Of a stretch of 64,000 nt of DNA, positions 9,814 through 20,020 are shown piece after piece (the stretch's first letter is position 1; each line of letters opens with the position of its first letter). Where the stretch lies: the NCBI RefSeq assembly GCF_025359345.1, contig NZ_JANYGQ010000033.1, forward strand, positions 186,001 through 250,000, given 5' to 3'. Made by a program: the position numbers and the translations under genes. The DNA comes from Mucilaginibacter sp. GTDB taxonomy: Bacteria > Bacteroidota > Bacteroidia > Sphingobacteriales > Sphingobacteriaceae. The notes beneath the pieces were generated by a model. That model worked only from the letters and a program-made list of their open reading frames with translations, was not told the origin of the DNA and did no database searches.

Positions 9814-10953
9814 ATGAAAGCAAAATCGATAAAAGGAACATCAACCGAAGAAATTGAAAGGGCCCTGGCGCACAGCCTGCTCGACGGTTTTAAACCAACA
9901 CTGGCTATCGTTTTCCTTTCCATCAGGCAAGACCACCTTGCCATCTGTAAATTATTGAGCGATGCAGGTATCAGCATTTTTGGTGCCACAACTAACGGCG
10001 AATTTATTGATGAAGAGCCGGGAAGCGGTTCGATAGCCATACTATTAATGGATATGGACCGGGACTACTTCACCATTATGTTTGATGAATATCCCGAAAA
10101 AAACTACAGGGAAAAAACAGCTTCAATGGCAAAAAAAGCGTTAGAGCGGTTTGCCCGCCCGGCGTTTCTTATTTCATGCAGTCATACAGAAACCGATGCT
10201 GAAGCGCTGCTGCTTGGTTTTGAGGATATTGTCGGCAAGCATGTAAACGTATTTGGCGGGGCGGCCGGCGATGATTATTCGTTTTCAGAGCAATTAGTTT
10301 TTGCCAATTCGGCCGAAAGTAAAAGGGGTATGGTTGTGCTGGTGCTCGACGAAGATAAAATAGCCATTAAAGGGCGGGCAACCTGTGGCTGGAAACCCGT
10401 TGGCACTTTAAGGACCGTTACAAAAAGCGAGGGCAATCACGTTTACACGGTAGACAACATACCCGTATTGGATCTTACTGCAAAATATGGCGGTATCGAA
10501 AATGTCTCGCCCGATAACAAAACCCTGATAATTGAGATCGCGTCGACACTGCCCCTGCAATTGCAACGGGAAAATGGTGACCCTGTTATGCGGCCTGGGC
10601 TGTTGATCGACTGGGCCGACCATTCCTTTTATTGCAGTGGTACGGTACCGCAAGGCAGCAAAGTGCGGTTTTCGTTGCCGCCCGATTTTGATGTAGTTGA
10701 AGAAGTGATCAAAAATTGCGAGGACTTGAAAGCCAAAGAAATGCCCGAAGCCGATGCCGTAGTGGTTTTTAGCTGTGCCGGCAGGTTAATGGCCCTGGGC
10801 CCCATGATACAAAAGGAGATTGAAGGAATAAAAAATGTATGGAATGCACCCATGGCTGGATTTTTTTCAAATGCAGAGTTGGCAAGGGCAACCGGCGGGA
10901 ATTTGGAGATGCATAATTGTACTACATGCTGCGTGGCATTAAAAGAAAAATAA
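9814..10953 (+). CDS. FIST domain sensory protein
   Basis: The 379-residue soluble protein matches the FIST_N plus FIST_C layout: an N-terminal half (about 25-220) with the GATTNGEF and NVFGGAAGDD turns, and a C-terminal half (about 230-370) with the MAGFFSNAEL segment and a closing CTTCC cluster. FIST proteins are ligand-binding sensor domains, proposed to bind amino acids or similar small molecules, usually found near kinases or cyclases. Here it stands alone, 20 bases upstream of the largest histidine kinase, and appears to open the operon 9814-21063. I infer that it feeds a signal to the following kinase. It has no signal peptide, so it should act in the cytoplasm. Confidence 0.9.
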   Translation: MKAKSIKGTSTEEIERALAHSLLDGFKPTLAIVFLSIRQDHLAICKLLSDAGISIFGATTNGEFIDEEPGSGSIAILLMDMDRDYFTIMFDEYPEKNYREKTASMAKKALERFARPAFLISCSHTETDAEALLLGFEDIVGKHVNVFGGAAGDDYSFSEQLVFANSAESKRGMVVLVLDEDKIAIKGRATCGWKPVGTLRTVTKSEGNHVYTVDNIPVLDLTAKYGGIENVSPDNKTLIIEIASTLPLQLQRENGDPVMRPGLLIDWADHSFYCSGTVPQGSKVRFSLPPDFDVVEEVIKNCEDLKAKEMPEADAVVVFSCAGRLMALGPMIQKEIEGIKNVWNAPMAGFFSNAELARATGGNLEMHNCTTCCVALKEK

Positions 10954-10973
10954 ATTATCAGTTTGTACAAAAA

Positions 10974-13900
10974 ATGAACCAGCATTTACAAAAGATCCAG
11001 GACTATATACAGCAGGCAGAAAGCCTAACCGCCGAAGAAAAAGCAACCCTTGGCAATGCTGTAAAGGCCACAGACTCTGAATTGACCATTACGGAATTTA
11101 AACTTGAAAGAACCGAGAAAGTAAAAAGAACAACGGCCATCCTGCTGGAAGAAACCATCGAGGAGCTTGAACATAAAAGAAAAGCTGTTGAAGATAAAAA
11201 TCATGAACTGGAGATAGAAGCTGCTTTGGAAAAAGTACGGTCGTCGGCATTAGCCATGCGGGTGCCGGGCGATATGCTTGACGTTTGCCGTATAATTTGT
11301 GAACAGCTAACGATATTGCAAATCAATGATATCCGGAACGTGCAGACGGCAATATTTAATGATGCAAAAAATACTTATATAAACTATGAGTATTACCGGC
11401 TATACGATAAAACGTTTATTACGGAGATCGACTACGGCCGTCATCCGGTTCAAAACGCATTCGCAAAAAAAATGCTTGCCGGCCCCGGATTGCTTTTCAC
11501 TCACTCATTTGAAGGGGCCGAACTTAAGAAGTGGATAGCTTATCAAAAGGAAAGCGGCCAGTTTGTCGACCCGCATCTCGACGAAGTAACTGCATTAAAC
11601 TATTATTGGTTTTCGCTGGGGTTGATAGCCTGGGGCATAACGTTCTATACCCCTATAAATGAAGCCGAGCTCGAAATAATAAAGCGCTTCCGCAATGTTT
11701 TCGACCTCGCCTATCGTCGTTTCGCTGATATACAGTTGGCGGAGGCACAAGCCCGTGAGGCACAAGTTCAATTGGCTTTAGAACGCGTTCGGGCACGTAC
11801 CATGGCTATGCACAGCAGTAATGAGCTGGCTGAAGCATCGCGTTTACTGGAACAGCAGGTAGCAGCTTTGGGAATAAAAACCTGGGATTGCGCTTTTAAC
11901 ATTTTCAGAGAAAATGACTCCCTGGAATGGTTTAGTAATTTGCCCGCATACATTGTACCAAGGGAAAATGTGTGGAAACGGTACTATGACGCGTGCCTAA
12001 GAGGCGAAACGCTTTATATAAAGGAATTTGCAGGTGAGGCCTGTACCGCACACTACGAATACATGGCTACTATACCTATTGTAGGTGAAGCCTTGTTAAA
12101 AATGAAAACTGCGGGCACCCCTTTTCCAACTTACCAGCTGGACCATGTAGCCCCGTTTAAATACGGCTACCTGATGTTTATTACGTTTGAGCCGGTGCCC
12201 GAAGCCCACGATATTTTCAAACGTTTTGCCAGGGTTTTTGAACAAACCTATACCCGCTTCCTCGACCTGCAAAAATCCGAAGCGCAAACCCGCGAATCGC
12301 AAATTCAATTAGCCCTGGAAAGGGTTAGAGCCCGGACTATGGCTATGCACCATTCCGCTGAGTTGGCCGATACAGCTTCTGTTCTTTTCGAACAAATAAA
12401 AGAGCTGGGATTTGAAACCTGGTCGTGTGGGTTTTGCATCTGGAAAAAAAATGACCTGTCTGAAGTATGGATGGCTGCGGATTCCGGTGGCCTGCTACCC
12501 CCAATGCTGATCCCGTACAAGGAAGAACCCACGCATCGTGATATATATATAGCCTCATTACGCGGAAAGGCTCATCACGAAAAAATATGGGAGGGAGATG
12601 AGCTGGCTGAACACTATAAGTTCCTGCGGACTATACCTTCTGTTAAGGAAGCAATAGAGATATTGGAAGAGTCTGGGCTGGCGCTTCCGTCCAGGCAGTG
12701 CTATTATGTCGGCTTTTTCAATCAGGGTTATTTACTTCTTATCACCAAAGAGCCAGCACACGGTATTGGTGATTTAAGCAAACGATTTGCTTCGGTGTTT
12801 GAGCAAACCTATACCCGCTTCCTCGATTTGCAAAGGGCCGAAGCGCAGGCAAGGGAAGCGAAAATAGAAGTAGCGCTGGAACGTACCCGTACCCAAAGCA
12901 TGATTATGCAGCACTCCAGCGAACTGGACGATACCTTGCGTGTTTTTCACGAACAGGTTTTACACCTCGGTATCCATTCTGCGTTTTCATTCTTATGGCT
13001 GCCTGATGAGGAAAAAGACCGCCACGTATTTTGGGCGGCATGGGCCGAAAATGATTCAAAAACTTTTGAAAGCAAAGCGATAGATTATCCGCTCGACCGG
13101 AGTGAACCGGCTACGGCCCAATGTTTAATTGATTGGAAAGGTGATGAGTCTGTTATTTCCTACCATGTGCCCCCTGCGGGCGTGAAGAGTTATTTTGCCG
13201 CTTGGCAAGAACTTATAGCTGGAGTGGAGCAATTAACGCCACGGCATTTTGACGGGGGCTTGTACTACGTTGAGGCCTTTATGAAATATGGCTGCTTTGG
13301 GGTATTGGTTAAAAATGAGTTACAGGAAGAGCAGAAAAAAATATTAGCCCGGTTTGCTATTGAATTTGAACGAACCTACACCCGTTTCCTCGATCTGCAA
13401 AAGGCAGAGGCCCAGGCTCGCGAATCGAGAATTCAATTGGCGCTGGAGCGTGTACGCGCCCGTACCATGGCGATGCAGCGCAGCAAAGAGCTGGCCGAAA
13501 CGGTGTTTGTTTTGTTTCAGCAGTTTAAAGAGCTGGGTGAAAATCCCGACCAGGCCACCATCGGAATTATTAACGAAGAGGAGGGTGTAATTGAGTATTG
13601 GGTTACCATGCATGGCAACCTGAATAACCTTGCGTATAGATTCTCTATCGACGAGCCCAATGTAACGCGCAAAATATACGATGCCTGGAAAAAGAACCAA
13701 AGATCGCTCACCATCGACCTGAGTGGCAACGCACTCATTGATTTTATGCACTACCGGGCCGGTACCGGGGGCGCACCTGTTAATGCCAATGAAAAACGTC
13801 GCGTTATTAATGTGGCAATATTTTCAAAAGGCCTGATTAATGTGCAATATGCCGAACCCCGTCCGGCGGAGAGCATTATGCTCCTGGAGCGTTTTGCAAA

Positions 13901-15371
13901 GGTGTTTGAACAAACCTACACCCGTTTCCTTGATTTGCAAAAAGCAGAGAGCCAGGTAAGGGAGGCCCAAATTGAAGCAGGCCTGGAACGTGTACGCAGC
14001 CGCACCATGGCTATGCAAAAGAGCGATGAACTGGCACAAACGGCGGTGGTAGTTTTTAAACAGCTCATCAGCCTTGGCATTCAACCCAATCGTTTATTTA
14101 TCGGCATAATTCATGATTATAGCGGCGATATAGAACTGTGGGCAACTGCCGAAGATGGCAGTAAAATCAGCACAAAATTTATGGGAAATATTAACCGTAA
14201 TAAATCGGTTAATAAAATGTATAAAGGTTGGAAGGCGCATAAAAAATCCATCACCATTGATATGCAGGGAAAAGAGTTGAAAGAATACTTCGATTACCTT
14301 GGAAATGAGCTCAAAGTGCCTTTTAAACTTGGGCTTTCGCAAAAAAGAAGAGTGCAGCTTATAACCTATTTTTCGCAGGGCCTTATCGGCATAGCTTCGC
14401 CTGAACCTCAGCCTGCCGAAACGGTTAATTTAATGGAGCGCTTCGCTGGCGTGTTTAACCTTACCTATACCCGCTTTAACGACCTTAAAATAGCCGAAGC
14501 CCATGCTATACAGGCCGAAGAAGATCTGATTAAATTACAGACAGAAAAAAAACGCGCCGAAGAAGCCTTAACCAATTTACAGTCCGCTCAAAAGCAACTC
14601 ATCCAATCTGAAAAGATGGCTTCGCTTGGTGAACTTACAGCCGGCATAGCCCACGAGATACAAAACCCGCTCAACTTCGTAAATAATTTTAGCGAAGTGA
14701 ACCGCGAGATGATAGACGAACTGGCGGAAGAGCTGAAAGCGGGCAATATTGATGAGGCCCTGGCTATTGCCGCTGATATCAAACAAAACGAAGAAAAAAT
14801 AAATCACCACGGCAAACGCGCTGACAGTATCGTAAAAGGTATGCTCCAGCACTCACGCTCAAGCGCCGGTGAAAAACAGCTTACCAATCTTAACGCCATT
14901 GCCGATGAGTTTTTTAAACTATCCTACCACGGTTTGCGTGCAAAAGACAAATCGTTCAACGCGGAACTCATCACCAAATTTGATGAAAGCCTGCCGAAAG
15001 TATACGTTATTCCCCAGGATATCGGGAGGGTAATGCTCAACCTTTTTAACAATGCTTTTTATGCTGTAAATCAAAAAGCAAAGACCGCAGGCCCTGATTA
15101 TAAGTCGACCGTTGAGATAACCACTTTTGCTCCCCCTTCAGGGGGCTGGGGGGCTATAGTGCGCGACAACGGCGTGGGTATGCCGCATCATATCAAAGAA
15201 AAGATAATGCAGCCATTTTTTACCACTAAACCTACGGGTGAAGGGACTGGGTTAGGCTTAAGTTTAACTTATGACATGGTTGTAAAAGTGCACGCCGGCA
15301 CCATTAACGTTGAAACGGCAGAGGGTGAATTTTCTGAATTTACAGTTACACTACCGCTAAACCAAGGCTGA
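10974..15371 (+). CDS. giant cytoplasmic histidine kinase with six tandem sensory modules (HK3)
   Basis: The open frame begins at 10917, inside the FIST gene. The ATG at 10974, 20 bases after the FIST stop, gives a cleaner 1465-residue protein. No signal peptide or membrane helix is seen. An N-terminal coiled coil (about 1-80) is followed by six repeats of about 180-190 residues. Each opens with a helix of the form ALERVRARTMAM plus a Ser-x-Glu-Leu turn, and most close with FEQTYTRFLDLQKAEAQ. They resemble degenerate GAF-like modules joined by signalling helices. The kinase core follows, with His1227 and full N, G1 and G2 boxes. The stop overlaps the next start by 1 base (TGATG). Confidence 0.92.
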   Translation: MNQHLQKIQDYIQQAESLTAEEKATLGNAVKATDSELTITEFKLERTEKVKRTTAILLEETIEELEHKRKAVEDKNHELEIEAALEKVRSSALAMRVPGDMLDVCRIICEQLTILQINDIRNVQTAIFNDAKNTYINYEYYRLYDKTFITEIDYGRHPVQNAFAKKMLAGPGLLFTHSFEGAELKKWIAYQKESGQFVDPHLDEVTALNYYWFSLGLIAWGITFYTPINEAELEIIKRFRNVFDLAYRRFADIQLAEAQAREAQVQLALERVRARTMAMHSSNELAEASRLLEQQVAALGIKTWDCAFNIFRENDSLEWFSNLPAYIVPRENVWKRYYDACLRGETLYIKEFAGEACTAHYEYMATIPIVGEALLKMKTAGTPFPTYQLDHVAPFKYGYLMFITFEPVPEAHDIFKRFARVFEQTYTRFLDLQKSEAQTRESQIQLALERVRARTMAMHHSAELADTASVLFEQIKELGFETWSCGFCIWKKNDLSEVWMAADSGGLLPPMLIPYKEEPTHRDIYIASLRGKAHHEKIWEGDELAEHYKFLRTIPSVKEAIEILEESGLALPSRQCYYVGFFNQGYLLLITKEPAHGIGDLSKRFASVFEQTYTRFLDLQRAEAQAREAKIEVALERTRTQSMIMQHSSELDDTLRVFHEQVLHLGIHSAFSFLWLPDEEKDRHVFWAAWAENDSKTFESKAIDYPLDRSEPATAQCLIDWKGDESVISYHVPPAGVKSYFAAWQELIAGVEQLTPRHFDGGLYYVEAFMKYGCFGVLVKNELQEEQKKILARFAIEFERTYTRFLDLQKAEAQARESRIQLALERVRARTMAMQRSKELAETVFVLFQQFKELGENPDQATIGIINEEEGVIEYWVTMHGNLNNLAYRFSIDEPNVTRKIYDAWKKNQRSLTIDLSGNALIDFMHYRAGTGGAPVNANEKRRVINVAIFSKGLINVQYAEPRPAESIMLLERFAKVFEQTYTRFLDLQKAESQVREAQIEAGLERVRSRTMAMQKSDELAQTAVVVFKQLISLGIQPNRLFIGIIHDYSGDIELWATAEDGSKISTKFMGNINRNKSVNKMYKGWKAHKKSITIDMQGKELKEYFDYLGNELKVPFKLGLSQKRRVQLITYFSQGLIGIASPEPQPAETVNLMERFAGVFNLTYTRFNDLKIAEAHAIQAEEDLIKLQTEKKRAEEALTNLQSAQKQLIQSEKMASLGELTAGIAHEIQNPLNFVNNFSEVNREMIDELAEELKAGNIDEALAIAADIKQNEEKINHHGKRADSIVKGMLQHSRSSAGEKQLTNLNAIADEFFKLSYHGLRAKDKSFNAELITKFDESLPKVYVIPQDIGRVMLNLFNNAFYAVNQKAKTAGPDYKSTVEITTFAPPSGGWGAIVRDNGVGMPHHIKEKIMQPFFTTKPTGEGTGLGLSLTYDMVVKVHAGTINVETAEGEFSEFTVTLPLNQG
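11206..14500 (+). repeat. six tandem signalling-helix/GAF-like modules inside HK3
   Basis: The repeated ALERVRxRTMAM helix begins near 11221, 11778, 12314, 12875, 13442 and 13979, a spacing of about 537-567 bases. Copies 2, 3, 5 and 6 are most alike. Copy 1 (ALEKVRSSALAM) and copy 4 (ALERTRTQSMIM) have diverged. The bodies between the helices differ more than the helices do, as expected if each module binds something different or some are purely structural. Confidence 0.85.
15132..15145. repeat. in-frame C5-TTCA-G5 palindrome in HK3
   Basis: Five C, TTCA and five G form a hairpin inside the ATPase-domain coding sequence of HK3, encoding the Pro-Pro-Ser-Gly-Gly turn. The surrounding 40-odd bases are nearly identical to those at the matching site of HK5 (19381-19394). 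Confidence 0.7.
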
Positions 15372-17497
15372 TGAAAAAAATATACCTCGCGTTATTACTG
15401 TTGTTGATTTTGCCGGTAAACGCCCTGGCCCAGCAAGTGCCGGACAAGGTTTTTAAGCTGGATAAATTATCCCAACAGGATATTTTGCCACAGGGTTGGA
15501 AAATTAGCCCCGGCGATAACCCGCAATGGGCACAGCCCGGGTTTGATGATCATAAGTGGGCAAATTGCGATTCATTATTGGAGCAAATAATACTGGATAG
15601 TAAAAGTGACCACTTCTGGCTCAGGCTGCATTTATTTATTGACAGTAGTTTAAAGACAACGGATTTTGCATTTGTAATTTACCAGAACGTCGCTTCTGTA
15701 ATTTACGTTGACGGTAAGCCCGTTAAAAGCTATGGTTCCCTTGTTGAGCCGGTAAAAATGTATGACCCACTTGGTTATCCTTTACCGGTAAAACTGTCCG
15801 CAGGCAGCCATGTTGTTGCTGTTCAGTTAGTCGCCAGCAAATTCCTTTTAAAATACAGGGATATTGGCAGCCTTTATCTCACTTTTAGCCTTGAGATTAA
15901 TGTCAAAACAAACGCCGAAAATAATCATGCGATAGTTACCGCTATAGACAGGCAATTTAGTGATCATAACTTGCTGCTTATTGGCATGTTCTTCATCCTT
16001 ACCATTACGCATCTTGCCTCATATCTGTATTATCGTAAGCAAAGGGCACACCTCTATTATGCCATAATAACCTTCATATTGCTTTTTGCCACCTATACCA
16101 ATTTTACAGTCACTGGTCAGCATTCGCCCGTGGTGATATTTTGGCTTAGTTTGATCGCCTTTTTGGGCTTTATTGGTTTCGTTTTCCTGCCCTTAACCAT
16201 TTATGAGTTATTTGATTACCGGGGCCGACTGGTTATTAAAATAATTTTATCTTTTTCCGTTATTTGCGTTTCTTTTATTTGGATAAACACTACTTACGCC
16301 TATTACCTGCTTTTTTATGTTACGCCGCTGGTTAATGCACTGGAGTGCCTGCGCATTGGAATTTGGGCGTTAAAAGCTAAAAAAAGCGGAGCGCTTTTTA
16401 TAATTGCCGGAAGCTTATTGTTTCTGTCGTTGCTGGTTTTGTCAAATTTAATTCCGGGCGATTGGGGCGAACTGCTGTTTATGTTTTCGCAGATAAGTCT
16501 GCCGGTTGGGATGACAGTTTTCCTGGCAATAAGGACAGCAATCACCTATCGCTCACTCGAAACAAAGTTGATAGAAGTGCAGGAACTATCTCACCAAAAT
16601 ACAAAATACCAGCTCGAAAAGCAGGAACTGCTGGCAGGGCAAAACGAAAAGCTGGAACAACAGGTAGGTGAGCGCACTGCACAGTTAAGTCAATCGTTAA
16701 CTGAACTTAAATCGGCCCAGTCCCAATTGATACAATCGGCAAAAATGGCTTCTCTAGGCGAGTTAACCGCAGGCATAGCGCACGAAATTCAAAACCCGCT
16801 AAACTTCGTAAACAACTTTAGCGAAGTAAATACCGAGTTAATAGATGAAATGCAGGAGGAAATTGACAAAGGCGATTTTGAAGAAGTAAGGGCGATAGCA
16901 AACGATATCAAAGAAAATCAGCAAAAAATAAACCAGCATGGCAAGCGTGCGGATTTTATTGTAAAAGGGATGTTGCAACACAGCCGCACCAGTACAGGCG
17001 AGCGGCAATTAACCAATATAAATACGCTTGCCGATGAATTTTTAAAACTGTCGTACCACGGTTTGCGGGCGAAAGACAAGACCTTCAACACCGAATTAGT
17101 TACGAATTTTGATGATAAACTTCCAGGTGTAAACGTTGTGCAACAGGATATTGGGCGGGTATTACTTAATTTGTTTAACAATGCCTTTTATGCGGTAAGC
17201 CAAAAACAAAAAAAAGCAGGTAATAACTATAAGGCTGAGGTGTCGGTAACCACCTCTTTAGAAAACGGGCAGGTAATTGTTAAAGTAAAAGACAACGGCA
17301 TTGGCATTCCAGATGACATTAAAGAGAAGATCATGCAGCCATTTTTTACAACCAAACCAACGGGTGAGGGCACAGGATTGGGATTGAGTTTAACTTACGA
17401 TATGGTGGTGAAGGGGCATGGGGGACTTATAAAAGTTGATAGCATTGAGGGCGAAGGCTCGGATTTTATTATTTATTTACCAGTTAACACACATTGA
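15371..17497 (+). CDS. sensor histidine kinase with jelly-roll ectodomain and 7TM-like region (HK4)
   Basis: The 708-residue protein has a signal peptide (1-21, ending ALAQ). An extracytoplasmic beta-sandwich (about 25-190) contains [16 protein letters not shown] and IYVDGKPV strands, like sugar-binding jelly-roll domains found before 7TMR-DISM regions. About seven membrane helices (about 198-392) lead to a coiled coil, phosphoacceptor His471, and a complete ATPase domain ending in [20 protein letters not shown]. The start overlaps the HK3 stop by 1 base and the stop overlaps the HK5 start by 4 bases, so translation is probably coupled. The ectodomain suggests a carbohydrate-type ligand, but that is inference. 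Confidence 0.92.
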   Translation: MKKIYLALLLLLILPVNALAQQVPDKVFKLDKLSQQDILPQGWKISPGDNPQWAQPGFDDHKWANCDSLLEQIILDSKSDHFWLRLHLFIDSSLKTTDFAFVIYQNVASVIYVDGKPVKSYGSLVEPVKMYDPLGYPLPVKLSAGSHVVAVQLVASKFLLKYRDIGSLYLTFSLEINVKTNAENNHAIVTAIDRQFSDHNLLLIGMFFILTITHLASYLYYRKQRAHLYYAIITFILLFATYTNFTVTGQHSPVVIFWLSLIAFLGFIGFVFLPLTIYELFDYRGRLVIKIILSFSVICVSFIWINTTYAYYLLFYVTPLVNALECLRIGIWALKAKKSGALFIIAGSLLFLSLLVLSNLIPGDWGELLFMFSQISLPVGMTVFLAIRTAITYRSLETKLIEVQELSHQNTKYQLEKQELLAGQNEKLEQQVGERTAQLSQSLTELKSAQSQLIQSAKMASLGELTAGIAHEIQNPLNFVNNFSEVNTELIDEMQEEIDKGDFEEVRAIANDIKENQQKINQHGKRADFIVKGMLQHSRTSTGERQLTNINTLADEFLKLSYHGLRAKDKTFNTELVTNFDDKLPGVNVVQQDIGRVLLNLFNNAFYAVSQKQKKAGNNYKAEVSVTTSLENGQVIVKVKDNGIGIPDDIKEKIMQPFFTTKPTGEGTGLGLSLTYDMVVKGHGGLIKVDSIEGEGSDFIIYLPVNTH

Positions 17498-19611
17498 AGT
17501 TGAAACAAAAGCTATTCCTGTTGTTGATATTACTCCCAATTGTAATGTTTGGTCAAAAAAACAGCACAATAAAAGTAGACTCCTTAAATGGTAATGGGTT
17601 TTTACTGGATAAAGGCTGGAAATATTTATTGGACGACAAACCGGAATATGCTAATATCGACTTCAACGACACCTCATGGAAGTCTGTTGATCCTACCCGG
17701 GATATTTTTGATTTGCCACAAATTCCAAAAACAGGAAAGATATTCTGGCTTCGCCTGCATCTGTCTATAGACAGTTCCCTTAATAATCAACTGGTGATGC
17801 TAATTAAGCAGTCGGGTGCTTCGGCGATATATTTAAATGGAAAGTTAATTCACCATTTCGGAATTTTGAGTAACAACGCGGAAAAAGTAGAGGCTTTTGC
17901 TCCTGCTAACAACCCAGTATCATTCCCGGTTTTAAATCAAGAAATTCAAGTATTAGCAGTACGGTATGCATTTCAGCCGGGCATTCGCTATACAACCATT
18001 TTTCAGGTTTCAAACAAATGTTTGGCAATCAAATTGGTATCCATCGACAATGGCACGCAAACGCTATCTGAAGGGCCTGTTAACCTGCAATATAACATAG
18101 CACTTGCATGTATATTTGCTGTTCTCTCCTTGCTTTATTTTACCTTTTATTTGTCGTATACCAAACAAGTAATAAATCTGTATTTTTCGATATACGCATT
18201 GCTTTCGGTCGTTAACTACGTACTCGCAATCATAATAATGAATTCCCATTACATTGCTTCATGGTATTGGGCCGAAAACTTTTCACTTGGTATAAATGTT
18301 GTAAGTCTTCTATTTCTATTGGTTGCCATTTATAAACTCATTGATCAAAAAGCAGATGTGTTTTTCTTCGGCTTGCCTATATTCGGTGTTATATGCATAC
18401 CATTTGCATTGTTTGAATATAAATGGGGATGGCTGGTTTTTGGCGGTGGATTTATCCCATGTATGAGTGCTGATGTGTTAAGAATAGCGATCAAAGCCGT
18501 CAGAAAAAATAAAAGGGGAGCGTGGATCATTACTGTCGGGGCCTTCATCTTCTTCTTTTTTTGGCTGCTCTTTTTAGGGGCATCTGCAACTGGTTCAGGA
18601 GAGTATCTTCCTTATTTTTTCGCTATATCACAATTAGGTATCCCTCTCTCTGTTTCCATTTATATCGGTTTTGATTTCGCCCAAACTAACCTTGTATTAG
18701 AAAGAAAATTGGTTGAGGTAGAAAACCTTTCTGCCGAAAAACAGCAAATACTTGCTACGCAGAATGAAACCCTGGAGCAACAAGTAACCGCGAGAACATC
18801 AGAACTTGAATACTCATTTAACGAACTGAAAGCGACCCAAACCCAGTTGGTGCAACGTGAGAAAATGGCCTCACTGGGCGAACTCACCGCCGGCATAGCC
18901 CACGAAATACAAAACCCGCTGAACTTTGTAAACAACTTTAGCGAAGTAAATACCGAGTTGATAGATGAAATGCAGGAGGGGATTGATAAAGGCGATTATG
19001 AAGAGGTCAAGGCGATAGCAAACGACATAAAGGAAAATCAGCAAAAAATAAACCAGCATGGCAAACGGGCCGATGCCATTGTGAAAGGCATGCTCGAACA
19101 CTCCCGTAACAATAGCGGGCAAAAGGAACCTACCGACCTGAATGTGATAGCTGAGGAGTTTATGCGGCTATCCTACCATGGCTTAAGGGCAAAAGATAAA
19201 TCCTTCAATGCTGAATTGATCACTCATTTTGATCCAGGTCTGCCCAAAATAGAAGTGGTGCAGCAAGACATTGGGAGGGTGATGCTCAACCTGTTCAACA
19301 ATGCTTTTTATGCAGTAAACCAAAAGGCAAAAACTGCAGGCTCAAATTATAAACCCACTGTCGAAATAAAGACTTTTGCTCCCCCTTCAGGGGGCTGGGG
19401 CGCTATAGTGCGCGATAATGGCATTGGCATACCAGACGCGATCAAAGAAAAGATCATGCAGCCGTTTTTTACCACTAAACCCACAGGCGAAGGAACCGGC
19501 TTAGGTCTGTCATTAAGTTATGAAATTGTAGTAAAAGCGCATGGAGGCAAACTTGAAGTGGAGAGCGAGGATGGAAAGTACACTGAGTTCAAAATATCGA
19601 TACCCATATAA
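17494..19611 (+). CDS. sensor histidine kinase with jelly-roll ectodomain and 7TM-like region (HK5)
   Basis: This has the same architecture as HK4: signal peptide, beta-sandwich ectodomain (about 25-190), seven-helix membrane region (about 195-395), coiled coil, phosphoacceptor His470 and full ATPase domain. The start is a TTG at 17494 within the TTGA overlap with HK4. The first in-frame ATG (codon 18) falls inside the signal sequence, so the TTG (or the TTG two codons later) is needed to keep the signal peptide intact. Between the N and G1 boxes lies a [14 protein letters not shown] segment, encoded by a GC-rich palindrome shared with HK3. HK4 and HK5 look like a tandem duplication whose sensor halves have diverged. 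Confidence 0.91.
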   Translation: MKLKQKLFLLLILLPIVMFGQKNSTIKVDSLNGNGFLLDKGWKYLLDDKPEYANIDFNDTSWKSVDPTRDIFDLPQIPKTGKIFWLRLHLSIDSSLNNQLVMLIKQSGASAIYLNGKLIHHFGILSNNAEKVEAFAPANNPVSFPVLNQEIQVLAVRYAFQPGIRYTTIFQVSNKCLAIKLVSIDNGTQTLSEGPVNLQYNIALACIFAVLSLLYFTFYLSYTKQVINLYFSIYALLSVVNYVLAIIIMNSHYIASWYWAENFSLGINVVSLLFLLVAIYKLIDQKADVFFFGLPIFGVICIPFALFEYKWGWLVFGGGFIPCMSADVLRIAIKAVRKNKRGAWIITVGAFIFFFFWLLFLGASATGSGEYLPYFFAISQLGIPLSVSIYIGFDFAQTNLVLERKLVEVENLSAEKQQILATQNETLEQQVTARTSELEYSFNELKATQTQLVQREKMASLGELTAGIAHEIQNPLNFVNNFSEVNTELIDEMQEGIDKGDYEEVKAIANDIKENQQKINQHGKRADAIVKGMLEHSRNNSGQKEPTDLNVIAEEFMRLSYHGLRAKDKSFNAELITHFDPGLPKIEVVQQDIGRVMLNLFNNAFYAVNQKAKTAGSNYKPTVEIKTFAPPSGGWGAIVRDNGIGIPDAIKEKIMQPFFTTKPTGEGTGLGLSLSYEIVVKAHGGKLEVESEDGKYTEFKISIPI
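19381..19394. repeat. in-frame C5-TTCA-G5 palindrome in HK5
   Basis: This is the second copy of the palindrome seen in HK3, at the same codon position. HK1 has a degenerate version at the equivalent site near 7962, and HK4 lacks it. Confidence 0.7.
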
Positions 19612-19636
19612 ATTTTAATACCTATATTTAACAGCC

Positions 19637-20020
19637 ATGAAAATATTAGTAGTTGACGACGAAGCCGATGTGCAACCCCTTTTTATACAGCGCTTTCGTA
19701 AAGAAATAAAAAACAACGAAATTGAATTTACCTTTGCCCAATCGGGAGAAGAAGCGCTTAATGTTTTACATAATGCACACTCAGAAATTGTGCTGATCTT
19801 ATCGGACATAAACATGCCGGGTATGAGCGGGCTTGAATTGCTTACCCATATACGTCATGATTTTCATAATCCGCCGCCCCCGCCGGTTGTAATGATGATT
19901 ACTGCTTACGGCGATGAGGAAAACCACAGGCAGGCTATGGAAAATGGCGCCGACGATTTTTTAACAAAGCCCCTGGATTTTAATTTATTAAAAGAAAAAC
20001 TTAAAACATTTGGTGAATAA
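19637..20020 (+). CDS. single-domain response regulator
   Basis: The 127-residue protein is a lone receiver domain. It has the acidic pair in VVDDEAD (Asp7-Asp8), phosphoacceptor Asp57 in LSDINMPG, a Thr/Ala switch position in MITAYGD, and the conserved Lys111 in LTKPLDF. No output domain is present, so it should act by protein contact, as a phosphate relay, or as a sink for the five kinases. It starts 25 bases after HK5, and its TAA overlaps the next ATG by 1 base. Confidence 0.95.
   Translation: MKILVVDDEADVQPLFIQRFRKEIKNNEIEFTFAQSGEEALNVLHNAHSEIVLILSDINMPGMSGLELLTHIRHDFHNPPPPPVVMMITAYGDEENHRQAMENGADDFLTKPLDFNLLKEKLKTFGE

Noticed and set aside
11206-14500. Kinase module array as a CRISPR-like or satellite repeat
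   Set aside because: The 540-570 base units are coding, in frame and diverged at the protein level; they are domain duplications.
14577-14852. Antisense ORFs inside the kinase genes (also 7357-7707, 8620-8970, 18660-18935 on the minus strand)
   Set aside because: They recur at the same place in each paralogue because the coding strand is conserved. Their products are low-complexity Ser/Phe-rich strings with no start context, so they are shadows of the kinase core.
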